Positions 37,781-47,678 are shown, counted from the stretch's first letter. The stretch is 64,000 nt of DNA from DASQYE01 sp036389315 (GCA_036389315.1 DASVQF010000011.1:420495-484494), one strand, 5' to 3'. Translations and numbers: made by a program. The notes: generated by a model not told the origin, from the letters alone.

Positions 37781-39094
37781 ATGATTATTGTCGTCATCGG
37801 TGCGCAATGGGGAGACGAGGGCAAGGGCAAGATCGTCGATCTGCTGGCCGAGCGCTTCGAGATCGTCTCGCGTTATCAGGGCGGGCATAACGCTGGCCAC
37901 TCCGTCTACGTCGGCGACCGCTCTTTCGTCCTGCGCCTGCTGCCCTCGGGGATAGTGCACGCGGACAAGGTCTGTGTGCTCGGCAACGGGATGGTCATCG
38001 ACCCGAAGGCTTTTTTTGAAGAGGCGGATCAACTGGCCGCGCAGGGCGTAAATGTCACGCCCGAGCGAGTGCTCGTCAGCTCACGCGCGCACCTGATCCT
38101 TCCCTACCACCGCGCGCTCGATCACACGAGCGAAGAGCGCCTGGGCAACGAGCGCGTCGGAACGACCTTGCGCGGCATCGGCCCGGCCTACGAAGACAAG
38201 GCCGGGCGGCGTGGCATACGCGTCGCAGATGCGCTTGTCCCGGATGTCTTGCGCTCGCGCATCGAGCGCAATCTGGAAGACGCCAATCGCATCATCGAAG
38301 CCTACGGCGGACAACCTCTCGACGCCAATCAAATCTTTGAAGAGACCTCGGTCTACGCCGAGCGCCTGGCGCCCTTCATCGCCGACACGACCCATTACCT
38401 GAACCGTGCCGCGCGCGAAGGCCGCACGATTCTGATCGAAGGCGCTCAGGCCACGCTCCTCGACGTAGACCACGGTACATACCCTTTCGTCACTTCATCC
38501 AATACGACCGCGGGCGGCGCGTCCACCGGCACAGGACTCGCGCCGCACCGCATTACGGGCGTGCTCGGCATAGTCCGCACTTACACTACGCGTGTGGGCG
38601 AAGGCCCCTTTCCGACGGAGATGCTCGCGGGCGAAGAAGAGATGGGCCAACTGATACGCGAGCGCGGGCGCGAGTACGGGGCCGTCACGGGCCGCCCCCG
38701 CCGCTGCGGATGGTTCGACGCCTTCGCCACACGCTACGCCGCAGAGATCAACGGCTTCACTTCCGTCGCGCTCACCAAGCTGGACGTTCTGGACGCCCTG
38801 GACGAGATCAAAGTCTGCACGGGCTACCAGCTTGATGGTCGGCCCTGTGAATCCTTCCCGGCCGTCTCCCAGGACTTGCGCCGCGTCGAGCCCGTCTACA
38901 CCACGCTGCCCGGCTGGAAGACCTCCACCGAAGGCATCACGGAGATGAACGCGCTGCCCGCAGCGGCCCGCTCCTACATCGAATTCCTCTCCAACTCCAT
39001 CGGCGTCGAGATCGGCCTGGTCTCCACCGGCCCCGAACGGGCCCAAACCATCATCGTCTCAGACTCCGCCCTCGGCCAATGGATCGGAGCTTAG
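37781..39094 (+). CDS. purA: Adenylosuccinate synthetase
   Basis: A 437-residue enzyme joining IMP and aspartate with GTP in AMP synthesis. The GTP-binding/catalytic loop QWGDEGKGKIVD (9-20), QGGHNAGHSVYV with the catalytic His, GTTLRGIGPAYEDK, EGAQATLLDVDHGTYPFVTSSN and GRPRRCGWFD are all conserved at normal length. The start ATG directly follows an inverted repeat and lacks a ribosome-binding site. It is the last backbone gene before tRNA-Lys. Confidence 0.97.
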   Translation: MIIVVIGAQWGDEGKGKIVDLLAERFEIVSRYQGGHNAGHSVYVGDRSFVLRLLPSGIVHADKVCVLGNGMVIDPKAFFEEADQLAAQGVNVTPERVLVSSRAHLILPYHRALDHTSEERLGNERVGTTLRGIGPAYEDKAGRRGIRVADALVPDVLRSRIERNLEDANRIIEAYGGQPLDANQIFEETSVYAERLAPFIADTTHYLNRAAREGRTILIEGAQATLLDVDHGTYPFVTSSNTTAGGASTGTGLAPHRITGVLGIVRTYTTRVGEGPFPTEMLAGEEEMGQLIRERGREYGAVTGRPRRCGWFDAFATRYAAEINGFTSVALTKLDVLDALDEIKVCTGYQLDGRPCESFPAVSQDLRRVEPVYTTLPGWKTSTEGITEMNALPAAARSYIEFLSNSIGVEIGLVSTGPERAQTIIVSDSALGQWIGA

Positions 39095-39199
39095 CCTTTG
39101 AACGCACAGGCAACCGACTTTTAACCAACAGGCCACCCGTCTAAACTCGCTCCCGCTTGCGACTCCATCAGAGCACATGTAAAATGCCTTTCATCCTAC

Positions 39200-39272
<73 letters not shown>

Positions 39273-39287
39273 TAAATTTAATCAATA

Positions 39288-39319
39288 AGTTACGGGCAGC
39301 CGTGAAGCTGCCCGTAACT
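39288..39319 (+). terminator. tRNA-Lys terminator
   Basis: AGTTACGGGCAGC (39288-39300), loop CGTGAA, GCTGCCCGTAACT (39307-39319), a perfect 13-bp stem, then CTTCT. Degenerate versions follow the second and third tRNA-Lys copies, so the duplicated segment includes this hairpin. Confidence 0.8.
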
Positions 39320-39353
39320 CTTCTGGTAGACAATTTCTAAATCGTCAAGCTTT

Positions 39354-40868
39354 CTATTGGCGTGGCCGCACTGTCAAGAATAGGCTGTCGCCACGCCGGT
39401 TGATGAGAAGGAGCGCAGGGCGCGTCGCCGTCTGACCAAGCGCCGATTCTAGATCAGCAACCGAGCGAACCGGCTGCCGGTTTACTTCCTCGATGAGGTC
39501 ACCTTCTCGGATGCCTGCCTCAGCCGCCGGGCCTACCGGATCAACATTTGTAACGACGAGTCCCTGCGCGCGGCTCGGCAAATCCAGACGTGAGGCTAGC
39601 GCGGGCGTCAGTGGCTCGACATTGATGCCGAGTTTGCCTGTATCAGTCGCCCCTCCGCTACTTTCTCCGGTGGCCGCCCTGCTTTTATCGGCGGGTAATT
39701 CTCCGAGTGTGACGCGCACTTGCTGCTCTCGGTTATCGCGCGAGATAGTCAACGTCACTTCCGTGCCCGGCTGCGTGCGCGCGATCTGGTTGCGCAGAGA
39801 GTTGCTATCGCTGATGGGCGCTCCGTTGATAGCCGTAATTACATCTCCTCGCTTGAGACCTGCACGCTCCGCTGGGCTGCCCGGCTGCACAGAACTGACG
39901 AGTGCGCCACGCGCGTTCGGCAGGCCGAGGCTGGAAGCGAGGTCAGGCGTCACCTGCTGAATGGTCAGGCCGAGCATCCCGCGACGAACCTTGCCGCCTT
40001 TGAGCAGTTGATCCATCACAGAGCGCGCCATGTTGGCGGGAATTGCAAAGCCTATGCCGATGTTACCGCCCGACGGAGAGAGGATTTGCGAGTTGATGCC
40101 GACGAGTTCGCCGTTCGTGTTGACGAGCGCGCCGCCTGAATTGCCCGTATTGATCGGGGCATCCGTTTGCAAAAAGTCCTCGAAGCTGCCATCGGAGAGG
40201 CCCGTCGAACGCCCTTTGGCGGAGATGATACCCATCGTCACGGTTTGGCCCACGCCCAAAGGATTCCCGACGGCCAGCACAACGTCGCCGACACGGACGC
40301 GGTCAGAGTCGCCTAGCGACAGCACGGGTAGGCCCTGCGCATCAACTTTCAGCACGGCCAAATCACTCGGCGGGTCAGACCCGACCACCTTCGCCACCAA
40401 AGTTCGATTGTCGCTTAGCTCGACCCTGATCTCTTCCGCGCCGTCAACGACGTGATGGTTCGTCAGGATGTAACCGTCTGCGCTCACGATCACGCCCGAC
40501 CCTAGCCCGCGCTGAAGTCGCTCTTGGGGGCGCGGCTGCGCGTTCCTGAAACGGTCGCCGAAGAACTCGCGGAAGAACGGGTCGTCCATGAAGGGAAACT
40601 GCTCTGCCGCGCGTACTCTCCGCTCGGAGCGAATCGTGACGACCGCCGGCGAGACGCGGCTCACCACCTCCGCGTAAGAATTTTGCGCCAGTGCCGCGAC
40701 GTTTGAGCCGGTCACATTGTTCTCCCTCGCTGTCGAAAGGGGTGTGCTTGTTGTGAAGGCATTTCCCTTGCACGCGGCAAATGAAAGCATCACAAAAATT
40801 GAGAGAATCAGATTACTCATCCGGGAAAGTGGCCGTTTGCTCCGTGTAATCAAGCCATGAACTATCAT
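39354..40868 (-). CDS. HtrA/DegP-type serine protease, predicted lipoprotein
   Basis: A 504-residue periplasmic protease/chaperone. The N-terminus has a hydrophobic stretch ending in the lipobox VMLSFAACKG, so it is probably anchored by lipid at Cys33. The trypsin-like domain has the triad His (ILTNHHVVDG), Asp (PPSDLAVLKVD) and Ser (INTGNSGGALVN). Two PDZ domains follow (GLKRGDVITAINGAP and GIREGDLIEEVNRQP). The start at 40868 has a strong minus-strand GGAGGAGG six bases upstream. It degrades or refolds damaged envelope proteins, in keeping with the heat-shock genes around it. Confidence 0.92.
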   Translation of the reverse strand: MIVHGLITRSKRPLSRMSNLILSIFVMLSFAACKGNAFTTSTPLSTARENNVTGSNVAALAQNSYAEVVSRVSPAVVTIRSERRVRAAEQFPFMDDPFFREFFGDRFRNAQPRPQERLQRGLGSGVIVSADGYILTNHHVVDGAEEIRVELSDNRTLVAKVVGSDPPSDLAVLKVDAQGLPVLSLGDSDRVRVGDVVLAVGNPLGVGQTVTMGIISAKGRSTGLSDGSFEDFLQTDAPINTGNSGGALVNTNGELVGINSQILSPSGGNIGIGFAIPANMARSVMDQLLKGGKVRRGMLGLTIQQVTPDLASSLGLPNARGALVSSVQPGSPAERAGLKRGDVITAINGAPISDSNSLRNQIARTQPGTEVTLTISRDNREQQVRVTLGELPADKSRAATGESSGGATDTGKLGINVEPLTPALASRLDLPSRAQGLVVTNVDPVGPAAEAGIREGDLIEEVNRQPVRSVADLESALGQTATRPALLLINRRGDSLFLTVRPRQ

Positions 40869-41059
40869 AATAACCTCCTCCTTGTTCCGTGCGTCATATC
40901 TCTCTTTCTGAACCGCCTGGAATATAAGAAACTCATTCGCGAAATTTCTTGCTTGCTATACCGGCTAATTAAAATGAGCTGCCATATACACCGCCGCGAA
41001 AGGTCAGCGCAAGGCGGATGCGTGAATCGAGACCAACGCACCCGCCGTGCCTCTATTGC

Positions 41060-41755
41060 TCAACGCTTTTGACCGGCGGCTTGTGCCCGCGACTGAGTCT
41101 GTTGGCCTTCAGTGCCTTCTTTAATCTCAAGGCGACGGCCACTGCGCTCGGTTTGTCGCTGCGGAGCTTGCATGGTGATCTCAAGCACGCCGTTGCGGAA
41201 TGTCGCGTTGGCGTCGTCGGCGTTGACGCCTTCCGGCAGCGGAATCTGGCGGTAGAAGCTGCCGTAGCTGCGCTCCGAATGGTAGTAGCCTTCGCGCTTC
41301 TCCTCGTGCTCGCTCTTGCGCTCGCCGGAGATGCTGATCGCGTCGTTCGTGACCTCTACCTTCACGTCGTCTTTCGTCAGGCCGGGCAAGTCAGCGCGCA
41401 AGACCAACTGGCCTTCACGCTCGAACATCTCGACTTGCGGAGACCATAAATTCTGGCCTGACTCGCTGAAGCCGCGCGGGAAAAGGTCTCGCCCGAAAGT
41501 GGGCGCGAGCCAGCCCCGACCGAAACCGAAGTCCTCAAAGAGACGATCCATCTCTTCAGAGAAGCGACGCATGAAAGCAAAAGGGCTGCCCGTCATCAGC
41601 GAAGGCCAAGCTTGCTCGCGGCGCGCCATTCCCGTCTGTGACGACTGATCGCCGCCCTGAGCGGTTGACGTTTGCAGGGACTGAGACTGCGAGCCTTCGT
41701 GCTTACTAGACTGCGTATTGTCTTGACTACTTTTCTGTTCTTTCTGCCTTGCCAT
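41060..41755 (-). CDS. Small heat shock protein Hsp20 (long N-terminal extension)
   Basis: A 231-residue alpha-crystallin-domain protein. The N-terminal 45 residues are Gln/Ser-rich and probably disordered. The crystallin domain (about 105-195) has WSPQVEMFEREGQLVLRADL, KDDVKVEVTNDAISISGER and the hallmark A-x-x-x-N-G-V-L (ATFRNGVLEI). It would form oligomers that hold unfolding proteins for DnaK/GroEL. GGAGGTGAGAAGTT precedes the ATG. It lies in the minus-strand stress operon between the BON gene and htrA. Confidence 0.93.
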   Translation of the reverse strand: MARQKEQKSSQDNTQSSKHEGSQSQSLQTSTAQGGDQSSQTGMARREQAWPSLMTGSPFAFMRRFSEEMDRLFEDFGFGRGWLAPTFGRDLFPRGFSESGQNLWSPQVEMFEREGQLVLRADLPGLTKDDVKVEVTNDAISISGERKSEHEEKREGYYHSERSYGSFYRQIPLPEGVNADDANATFRNGVLEITMQAPQRQTERSGRRLEIKEGTEGQQTQSRAQAAGQKR

Positions 41756-41800
41756 AACTTCTCACCTCCTCAACAAATGAAACCTCTATGATTCTTCATC

Positions 41801-42430
41801 TCACCGGGGCATCTCGCTCTCGGCGCGCAGCTCGTTCGTGACCTCGAACGTGCCCGGCACGCCGCGCGCCGCCATGTACGCCAGTTGACTCTCCTGCGGC
41901 GTCGCGACCACGCCCCGCAGCGTCACACGCCCGTTCCTGACGATAATGTGGATGGGCGGGACGGCGCGCGTCGCGTAGCGGAAGAGCGGCGAATCGAAGC
42001 TGTAGATCGCGCGGTAGAGCGCGATACGCAAACGGTCGTCGCTAGGTGAGGCGGGCAGCACCTCAATCTCGTTACGGACGCGCGCCACGCCTTTAACCTC
42101 CTTCACTCTTGCTTCGACGTCCGCTTTCGTCGTCGGGCGCACTACCTGCCCGCGCAGGACGACCGCGCCGTCCGGGCGGACATCGCCTTCGAGCCAGTCA
42201 AAAATGTCGTAGAAAGGAAGCGTCACAAGCTCGTGACGCACTTCCCGGATGAGCGTCGCCTGTTCGCGTGCGGACAGCGCATCGCGCACCGCCGGGAAGC
42301 GGCGCTGGCCCGATACACGCGTGCGTCCCTGCTGCGAGGACGTAGAGGCCGCGATTGTCACTTCAGCCAGCGAAGTAAAGAATGCGAAACAGATAATCAG
42401 GATTATCAATTTCATTAACTTACTCAGCAT
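41801..42430 (-). CDS. Exported protein with two BON domains
   Basis: About 209 residues from the ATG at 42430, chosen over the in-frame GTG at 42439 because GGAGGTGAAAGGT sits directly upstream. A signal peptide (LMKLIILIICFAFFTSLAEVTIAA) precedes two BON repeats: the first with GDVRPDGAVVLRGQV...VKGVARVRNEIEVLP, the second with IIVRNGRVTLRGVV...VPGTFEVTNEL. BON domains bind phospholipid or act in osmotic/envelope protection (OsmY-like). It fits the envelope-stress theme of the operon with HtrA. Confidence 0.88.
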   Translation of the reverse strand: MLSKLMKLIILIICFAFFTSLAEVTIAASTSSQQGRTRVSGQRRFPAVRDALSAREQATLIREVRHELVTLPFYDIFDWLEGDVRPDGAVVLRGQVVRPTTKADVEARVKEVKGVARVRNEIEVLPASPSDDRLRIALYRAIYSFDSPLFRYATRAVPPIHIIVRNGRVTLRGVVATPQESQLAYMAARGVPGTFEVTNELRAESEMPR

Positions 42431-42470
42431 ACCTTTCACCTCCTCTCTATCGGTTCCTCATACTTTCGAG

Positions 42471-42884
42471 TCAGTTGTGCGCCGGTGCGAGGCTGCTATG
42501 AGTCACGTAAGGGGCGGTCAAGCCCGGCCTAATGCCGCTCAGTGTATGCGGCGCGCGGCGATTGCGGTCGCTGTGCTGCCGGAAGTCTTTGCCCTGAAAC
42601 TCAAACACGTACTTCGCAAGCTGACGATGAAGCTCGTCGAAGGCGCGGCTTGTCGCAACCACCGGCGAAGAGTCTTCGGCATGACTATATAGCTCTATGT
42701 CGCCGATGCTCAGTGTGAGCGTCAGGCCAAAGCGGTCTTCCCTACTGCGCCAGAGCGCGCAACGCAGGTGCGTGTGCTGCGGAGGAAAGAGGCTTACCTC
42801 GCGTTCAAGCTGAAGCACGCGCCGGTTGATCTCGCCGAGCCACGCTATGTCAGGCTCGAAGTAAGCCTCGATCTCATGCCTCAT
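42471..42884 (-). CDS. HPF/RaiA-like ribosome-associated domain protein (divergent)
   Basis: A 137-residue protein resembling the beta-alpha-beta-beta-beta-alpha fold of ribosome hibernation factors: strands TLTLSIGDIELYSHAED then the helix VVATSRAFDELHRQLAKYVFEFQG, comparable to D..AIDxAxxKLxRQLxKYK in HPF. The N-terminal half is divergent and there is no long-HPF C-terminal domain. The usual basic ribosome-contact residues are only partly present (RRV, RSRED). A role in stress-time ribosome hibernation is plausible. It overlaps no neighbour and is part of the minus-strand stress operon. Confidence 0.6.
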   Translation of the reverse strand: MRHEIEAYFEPDIAWLGEINRRVLQLEREVSLFPPQHTHLRCALWRSREDRFGLTLTLSIGDIELYSHAEDSSPVVATSRAFDELHRQLAKYVFEFQGKDFRQHSDRNRRAPHTLSGIRPGLTAPYVTHSSLAPAHN

Positions 42885-42919
42885 AGCGGATTACACCCCC
42901 TTTGCGCAAAGCCGCCGCC

Positions 42920-43255
42920 TTATGGCGCGCTAGCCTTCCCATATTCGGACGACAAAGCTGCGAGCTGCTCGACCGCTTGTGAGTTATGTGTGATCCGCTG
43001 CTCGCGCGGAGCCATCAGCAGCGATGCAAGGTCAGGGTCAAAGCCAGCTAACTCTTCCAACTTCAGCACACGCTCGATGCGAACTTCCGGACGCGGGCGG
43101 GCAATTTCTGCCGTGCGCGCGACCGGCTGCGCTAGGTTCATACCAACGTTGACCGCTTTATCGCTTAACGAACTGGAGAGCGGCGAGAAAATAGCCAAAC
43201 CAATCACGAGGATGAACGCTAAGATACGAATCAATCTGAGCCTTCCGCCACGCAT
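42920..43255 (-). CDS. Small membrane-anchored/exported protein, unknown
   Basis: A 111-residue protein with one N-terminal hydrophobic segment (LIRILAFILVIGLAIFSPL) and a soluble remainder without recognised domain. AAAGGAG lies about 11 bases upstream of the ATG at 43255. It follows the second hsp20 gene after a strong hairpin (43290-43327), so it may be expressed by read-through or from its own promoter. Function unknown. Confidence 0.6.
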   Translation of the reverse strand: MRGGRLRLIRILAFILVIGLAIFSPLSSSLSDKAVNVGMNLAQPVARTAEIARPRPEVRIERVLKLEELAGFDPDLASLLMAPREQRITHNSQAVEQLAALSSEYGKASAP

Positions 43256-43289
43256 GATTCTTCTACTCCTTTCCGTCTACCAGAAATCT

Positions 43290-43327
43290 AAAGGCCGCAA
43301 GACTCGTGATTCGAGCTTGCGGCCTTT
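43290..43327 (-). terminator. Strong hairpin after hsp20
   Basis: AAAGGCCGCAAG (43290-43301) and CTTGCGGCCTTT (43316-43327) pair perfectly, with an extra CTCG/CGAG inside. On the minus strand it is followed by AGATTTCTGG. It should attenuate transcription between hsp20 (43397-43837) and the rest of the minus-strand genes. Confidence 0.75.
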
Positions 43328-43396
43328 CCCTCAATTCAAGCTTGGTTAGTAGATGCTAATCTGCAAGCTCGAAGATAGATTGTTTCTAGTTGCGCC

Positions 43397-43837
43397 TTAC
43401 TGCACCGCTTTGACCTCAATGGTGCGCGGCTTGGCCTCTTCGCGCTTCGGCAGGTGGATGGTCAGAACGCCGTCCTTGAGCGTAGCCTCCACGCGGCCAA
43501 AGTCAACTATGCCGGGCACAGTGAACGAGCGCGTGAATTGGCCGTAGAAGCCTTCGACGCGGTGGTATTGGCGACCATCTTCCGCCACCAAGTCGCGTTG
43601 GCCGGACAGCGTCAGCGTCTGATTCTCGAAGTTAATGGAGACCTGATCGCGCTGCCAGCCGGGCAGCTCGGCCAAGAAGACGTACTCGTCCGGGGTCTCG
43701 TAGACGGTGACGGCAGGCCCCTGAAGAGTGCTCGTCAGCCCGTTATCGGTAGCGAAAGGGTTCTGGAATAACTGGTTCATCTGCTTCGAAAAGATGGGAA
43801 GCAGATTGATTGGGTCGCGTAACATCAAATTGGTCAT
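43397..43837 (-). CDS. Small heat shock protein Hsp20
   Basis: A 146-residue alpha-crystallin-domain chaperone. The domain runs about 40-135: PAVTVYETPDEYVFLAELPG, QVSINFENQTLTLSGQR, and ATLKDGVLTIHLPK (A-x-x-x-x-G-V-L). It is the first gene of the minus-strand stress operon, downstream of a TTGACA-17-TATATT promoter and an AGGAGG ribosome-binding site partly buried in a weak hairpin. Only moderately similar to the other Hsp20 in this island, so not a recent duplicate. Confidence 0.93.
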   Translation of the reverse strand: MTNLMLRDPINLLPIFSKQMNQLFQNPFATDNGLTSTLQGPAVTVYETPDEYVFLAELPGWQRDQVSINFENQTLTLSGQRDLVAEDGRQYHRVEGFYGQFTRSFTVPGIVDFGRVEATLKDGVLTIHLPKREEAKPRTIEVKAVQ

Positions 43838-43846
43838 AGCTTTCCA

Positions 43847-43869
43847 CCTCCTAAAAGTCAGAATTTAGG
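43847..43869 (-). promoter_or_regulatory. Candidate RNA thermometer at the hsp20 ribosome-binding site
   Basis: On the minus-strand message CCUAAA (complement of 43864-43869) can pair with UUUAGG (complement of 43850-43855) around an 8-base loop. The Shine-Dalgarno AGGAGG (43852-43847) loses half its bases to this stem. A weak AU-rich stem masking an hsp20 ribosome-binding site is how ROSE and fourU thermometers work; here it is an inference from a 6-bp pairing. Confidence 0.35.
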
Positions 43870-43898
43870 CTGAGCATCGCAGCCATGATTGTGATGCC

Positions 43899-43960
43899 AA
43901 TATAAAATCTGAGTGTTGCTTTGTCAAGTCCCTTGACAAAAAATTTATGGCGAGTAAAAT
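43899..43960. promoter_or_regulatory. Divergent heat-shock promoters sharing one palindromic operator
   Basis: A perfect palindrome TTGTCAAG-TCC-CTTGACAA spans 43921-43939. Its left half is the minus-strand -35 (TTGACA, complement of 43922-43927), 17 bases from TATATT (complement of 43899-43904), driving hsp20. Its right half is the plus-strand -35 (TTGACA, 43933-43938), 16 bases from TAAAAT (43955-43960), driving the membrane protein-dnaJ-groES-groEL side. A repressor dimer on the palindrome would block both -35 boxes. No CIRCE or HAIR consensus is present. Confidence 0.75.
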
Positions 43961-44119
43961 TTGGTCAGGATTCCGGCGGAGGAGGCAGCTTCCGTCTGAG
44001 CCTGTCTCCTTCCTAGATTCCTTAAAATCATAGAATTTATTGAGCTTAGCCGGGTCGTGAGTGCTTCCGTGTCTTGGCGGAAGTAGAGGCGAAAGAGTGA
44101 AGAAAGGAGGTTCAAAGCG

Positions 44120-44434
44120 ATGAGCAGCGAGAAGAGGACTTATATCTATCACGCAGTCTTTTATAACTGCCTCATGCTGGCGGCGGCCATCATTGCGTTC
44201 GCGGTGAGCCTCTGGCTCATTGTGAGCGGCAGGCTCTGGAGCGAGGGCGTTGACAGTACGTTCCTGTTTACGGTCGGTCTGGTGACGGGAAGCGTCTTCA
44301 TGTCCGTGCCGGTGAGGTCTGCGCGCGAAGGGTTGCTGCGCGACATGAAAGACCTGTGGCGCGAGGGATTGAGAGAAGCGTCCCGTATCAGGCCGAAAAC
44401 TCAGAGGGCTTGGCAGGAGTCCCCTGCTCACTGA
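44120..44434 (+). CDS. Small two-segment membrane protein, unknown
   Basis: A 104-residue protein with two predicted transmembrane helices (AVFYNCLMLAAAIIAFAVSLWLIV and STFLFTVGLVTGSVFMSV) and a basic C-terminal tail (GLLRDMKDLWREGLREASR). AAAGGAGGTTC precedes the ATG. It is the first gene of the plus-strand stress operon, 76 bases before dnaJ. No family is recognised; a membrane stress sensor or stabiliser is conceivable. Confidence 0.65.
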   Translation: MSSEKRTYIYHAVFYNCLMLAAAIIAFAVSLWLIVSGRLWSEGVDSTFLFTVGLVTGSVFMSVPVRSAREGLLRDMKDLWREGLREASRIRPKTQRAWQESPAH

Positions 44435-44510
44435 CCCGTGTCCGGGACTTTAGTGCGTGGATGATTTTTAGACCACAGGAGCAGAGCCAGCGCGAGAGGA
44501 GTAACCGGCG

Positions 44511-45590
44511 ATGGCAACGAAGACGATAGATTATTACGGGGTATTGGGCGTCAGTCACAGCGCCACCGAAGAACAGGTCAAGGCGGCTTACCGCAAGCTC
44601 GCACGCAAGTTTCACCCTGACCTTAATCCGGGTGATAAGGCAGCAGAGGAGCGTTTCAAGCAGTTACAGGAAGCCTACGACGTGCTCTCGGACGTGGAGA
44701 AGCGCAAGCTCTACGATCAGTACGGCGAGAACTGGCGCGTCGTTCAACAGGGCGGGGGCGCACCGCCCTCCGGATGGGAGGGTTGGCGCGCCGGACAAGG
44801 GGCGCAAGCTGGCGGCTTCGATTTCGGCGGCTTTGACTTCTGCGGCTTCCGCTCCGGCGAAGGCGGCGCGGGCGGTTTCGACATTTTCGAGGAGTTGTTC
44901 AGTCACGCTGGCGCAGGGGCGCGCAAAGGTGGCGCGCGCCGCAACCGTCGCGGGCGCGACGCTGAGGCCGAACTGGAACTCTCGCTCGAAGAGGCGCATA
45001 GGGGTGGGCGTCGCACTTTACAGATGCAGGCGGCAGAAATCTGCCAGACTTGTCAGGGCGCGGGAGCGACGAGCGGCAACCAGATTTGCCAGACGTGTGG
45101 TGGCAGAGGGCAAGTGCTCAAATCGAAAACCATCGAGGTGAACATTCCCGCGGGGGTTCGTGACGGCTCGACCATACGATTGGCGGGTCAGGGTGGCGCA
45201 GGTGGCGAAGGCGCTACGGCGGGCGACCTCTACCTGCACATACGCCTGCGCCCACACCCCTCGTTCGCTGTGCGCGGCGACGATCTTGAAGTGGAGTTGC
45301 CTGTAGCCCCTTGGGAGGCGGTGCTCGGCGCGCGCGTGGAAGTGCCGACTATCGAGGGGCAGGTCGAGATGACCATCCCGGCGGGCGCTCAAAGCGGCCA
45401 GAGACTCAGACTGCGCAGTCAAGGCTTGAACAAGCGGCGCGGCGGGCGCGGCGACGTGTACGTCCGTCTAAAGATCGTCACGCCCCGTGAGTTGAGCGAT
45501 GAGGAGCGGCGGCTTTATGAAGAGCTTCGCCGCGTCTCTCGTTTCAACCCGCGAGTTGGCTCACACAGGGCGAAAGGAGCGGCCCGATGA
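44511..45590 (+). CDS. dnaJ: DnaJ-type co-chaperone with half zinc finger
   Basis: A 359-residue Hsp40. The J-domain (residues 4-70) has HPDLNPGD, then a Gly/Phe-rich linker (about 85-135). The zinc region is reduced: only two of the four canonical CxxCxGxG repeats are visible (CQTCQGAG and CQTCGGRG), so it could form at most one zinc site. The C-terminal peptide-binding domains follow (VNIPAGVRDGSTIRLAGQG, TIPAGAQSGQRLRLRSQG). It thus sits between DnaJ and CbpA types. GAGAGGAG upstream supports the ATG at 44511. It would deliver substrates to DnaK, which is not in the window. Confidence 0.9.
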   Translation: MATKTIDYYGVLGVSHSATEEQVKAAYRKLARKFHPDLNPGDKAAEERFKQLQEAYDVLSDVEKRKLYDQYGENWRVVQQGGGAPPSGWEGWRAGQGAQAGGFDFGGFDFCGFRSGEGGAGGFDIFEELFSHAGAGARKGGARRNRRGRDAEAELELSLEEAHRGGRRTLQMQAAEICQTCQGAGATSGNQICQTCGGRGQVLKSKTIEVNIPAGVRDGSTIRLAGQGGAGGEGATAGDLYLHIRLRPHPSFAVRGDDLEVELPVAPWEAVLGARVEVPTIEGQVEMTIPAGAQSGQRLRLRSQGLNKRRGGRGDVYVRLKIVTPRELSDEERRLYEELRRVSRFNPRVGSHRAKGAAR

Positions 45591-45635
45591 TTAAACCAAC
45601 TTTAGCGAGTCATTTCTGAGGAGGTGAAAAACTCT

Positions 45636-45959
45636 ATGGCAACAACTATTCGTCCGTTACATGACCGCGTGCTCATCCGCCGGATTGATGAGCAGGAACA
45701 GATGCACGGCGGGATTATCATCCCCGACACGGCTAAAGAGAAGCCGCAGCAGGGAGAGGTGATCGCCGTAGGCGAGGGCAAGTTCCGCGAGGACGGCACA
45801 CGACAGACTCTGGACGTTAAGGCGGGCGACCGTGTGCTGTTTGGCAAGTACAGCGGCTCGGAAGTGAAGATTGACGACGAGGAGTACCTCATCATGCGTG
45901 AGGATGAAATCCTTGGAGTCTTCACGACAACCGCCAAAGCTCAAGCGGCAGGCAAGTAG
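45636..45959 (+). CDS. groES: Co-chaperonin GroES
   Basis: A 107-residue Cpn10 forming the heptameric lid of GroEL. RPLHDRVLIRRID, the mobile loop QMHGGIIIPDTAKEKPQQG and DRVLFGKYSGSEVKIDDEEYLIMREDEILGV-type strands are conserved. The ATG at 45636 is chosen over the in-frame start at 45624 because GAGGAGGTG ends nine bases upstream. The C-terminal tail (TTAKAQAAGK) is longer than usual. Confidence 0.95.
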   Translation: MATTIRPLHDRVLIRRIDEQEQMHGGIIIPDTAKEKPQQGEVIAVGEGKFREDGTRQTLDVKAGDRVLFGKYSGSEVKIDDEEYLIMREDEILGVFTTTAKAQAAGK

Positions 45960-46012
45960 AATCCTGCCAGACGGAAATAAATTATTTAATAAATGAGGAG
46001 GACTAAATAAGT

Positions 46013-47638
<1,626 letters not shown>

Positions 47639-47653
47639 GCGCATAACTCAAAC

Positions 47654-47678
47654 GGGCGGTCGTCCTCACCGACCGTCC
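47654..47678 (+). terminator. groESL terminator
   Basis: GGGCGGTCG (47654-47662) and CGACCGTCC (47670-47678) pair with one G-T pair and a 7-base loop, 16 bases after the groEL stop. Confidence 0.6.

Noticed and set aside
39320..39350. Similarity of CTGGTAGACAA just after the tRNA terminator and near 47681
   Set aside because: Could be an island-end arm repeat, but the match is too short to support as an integrase arm site.
45591..45635. CIRCE operator expected upstream of groES
   Set aside because: No TTAGCACTC/GAGTGCTAA inverted repeat is present; the only operator-like palindrome is at 43921-43939.
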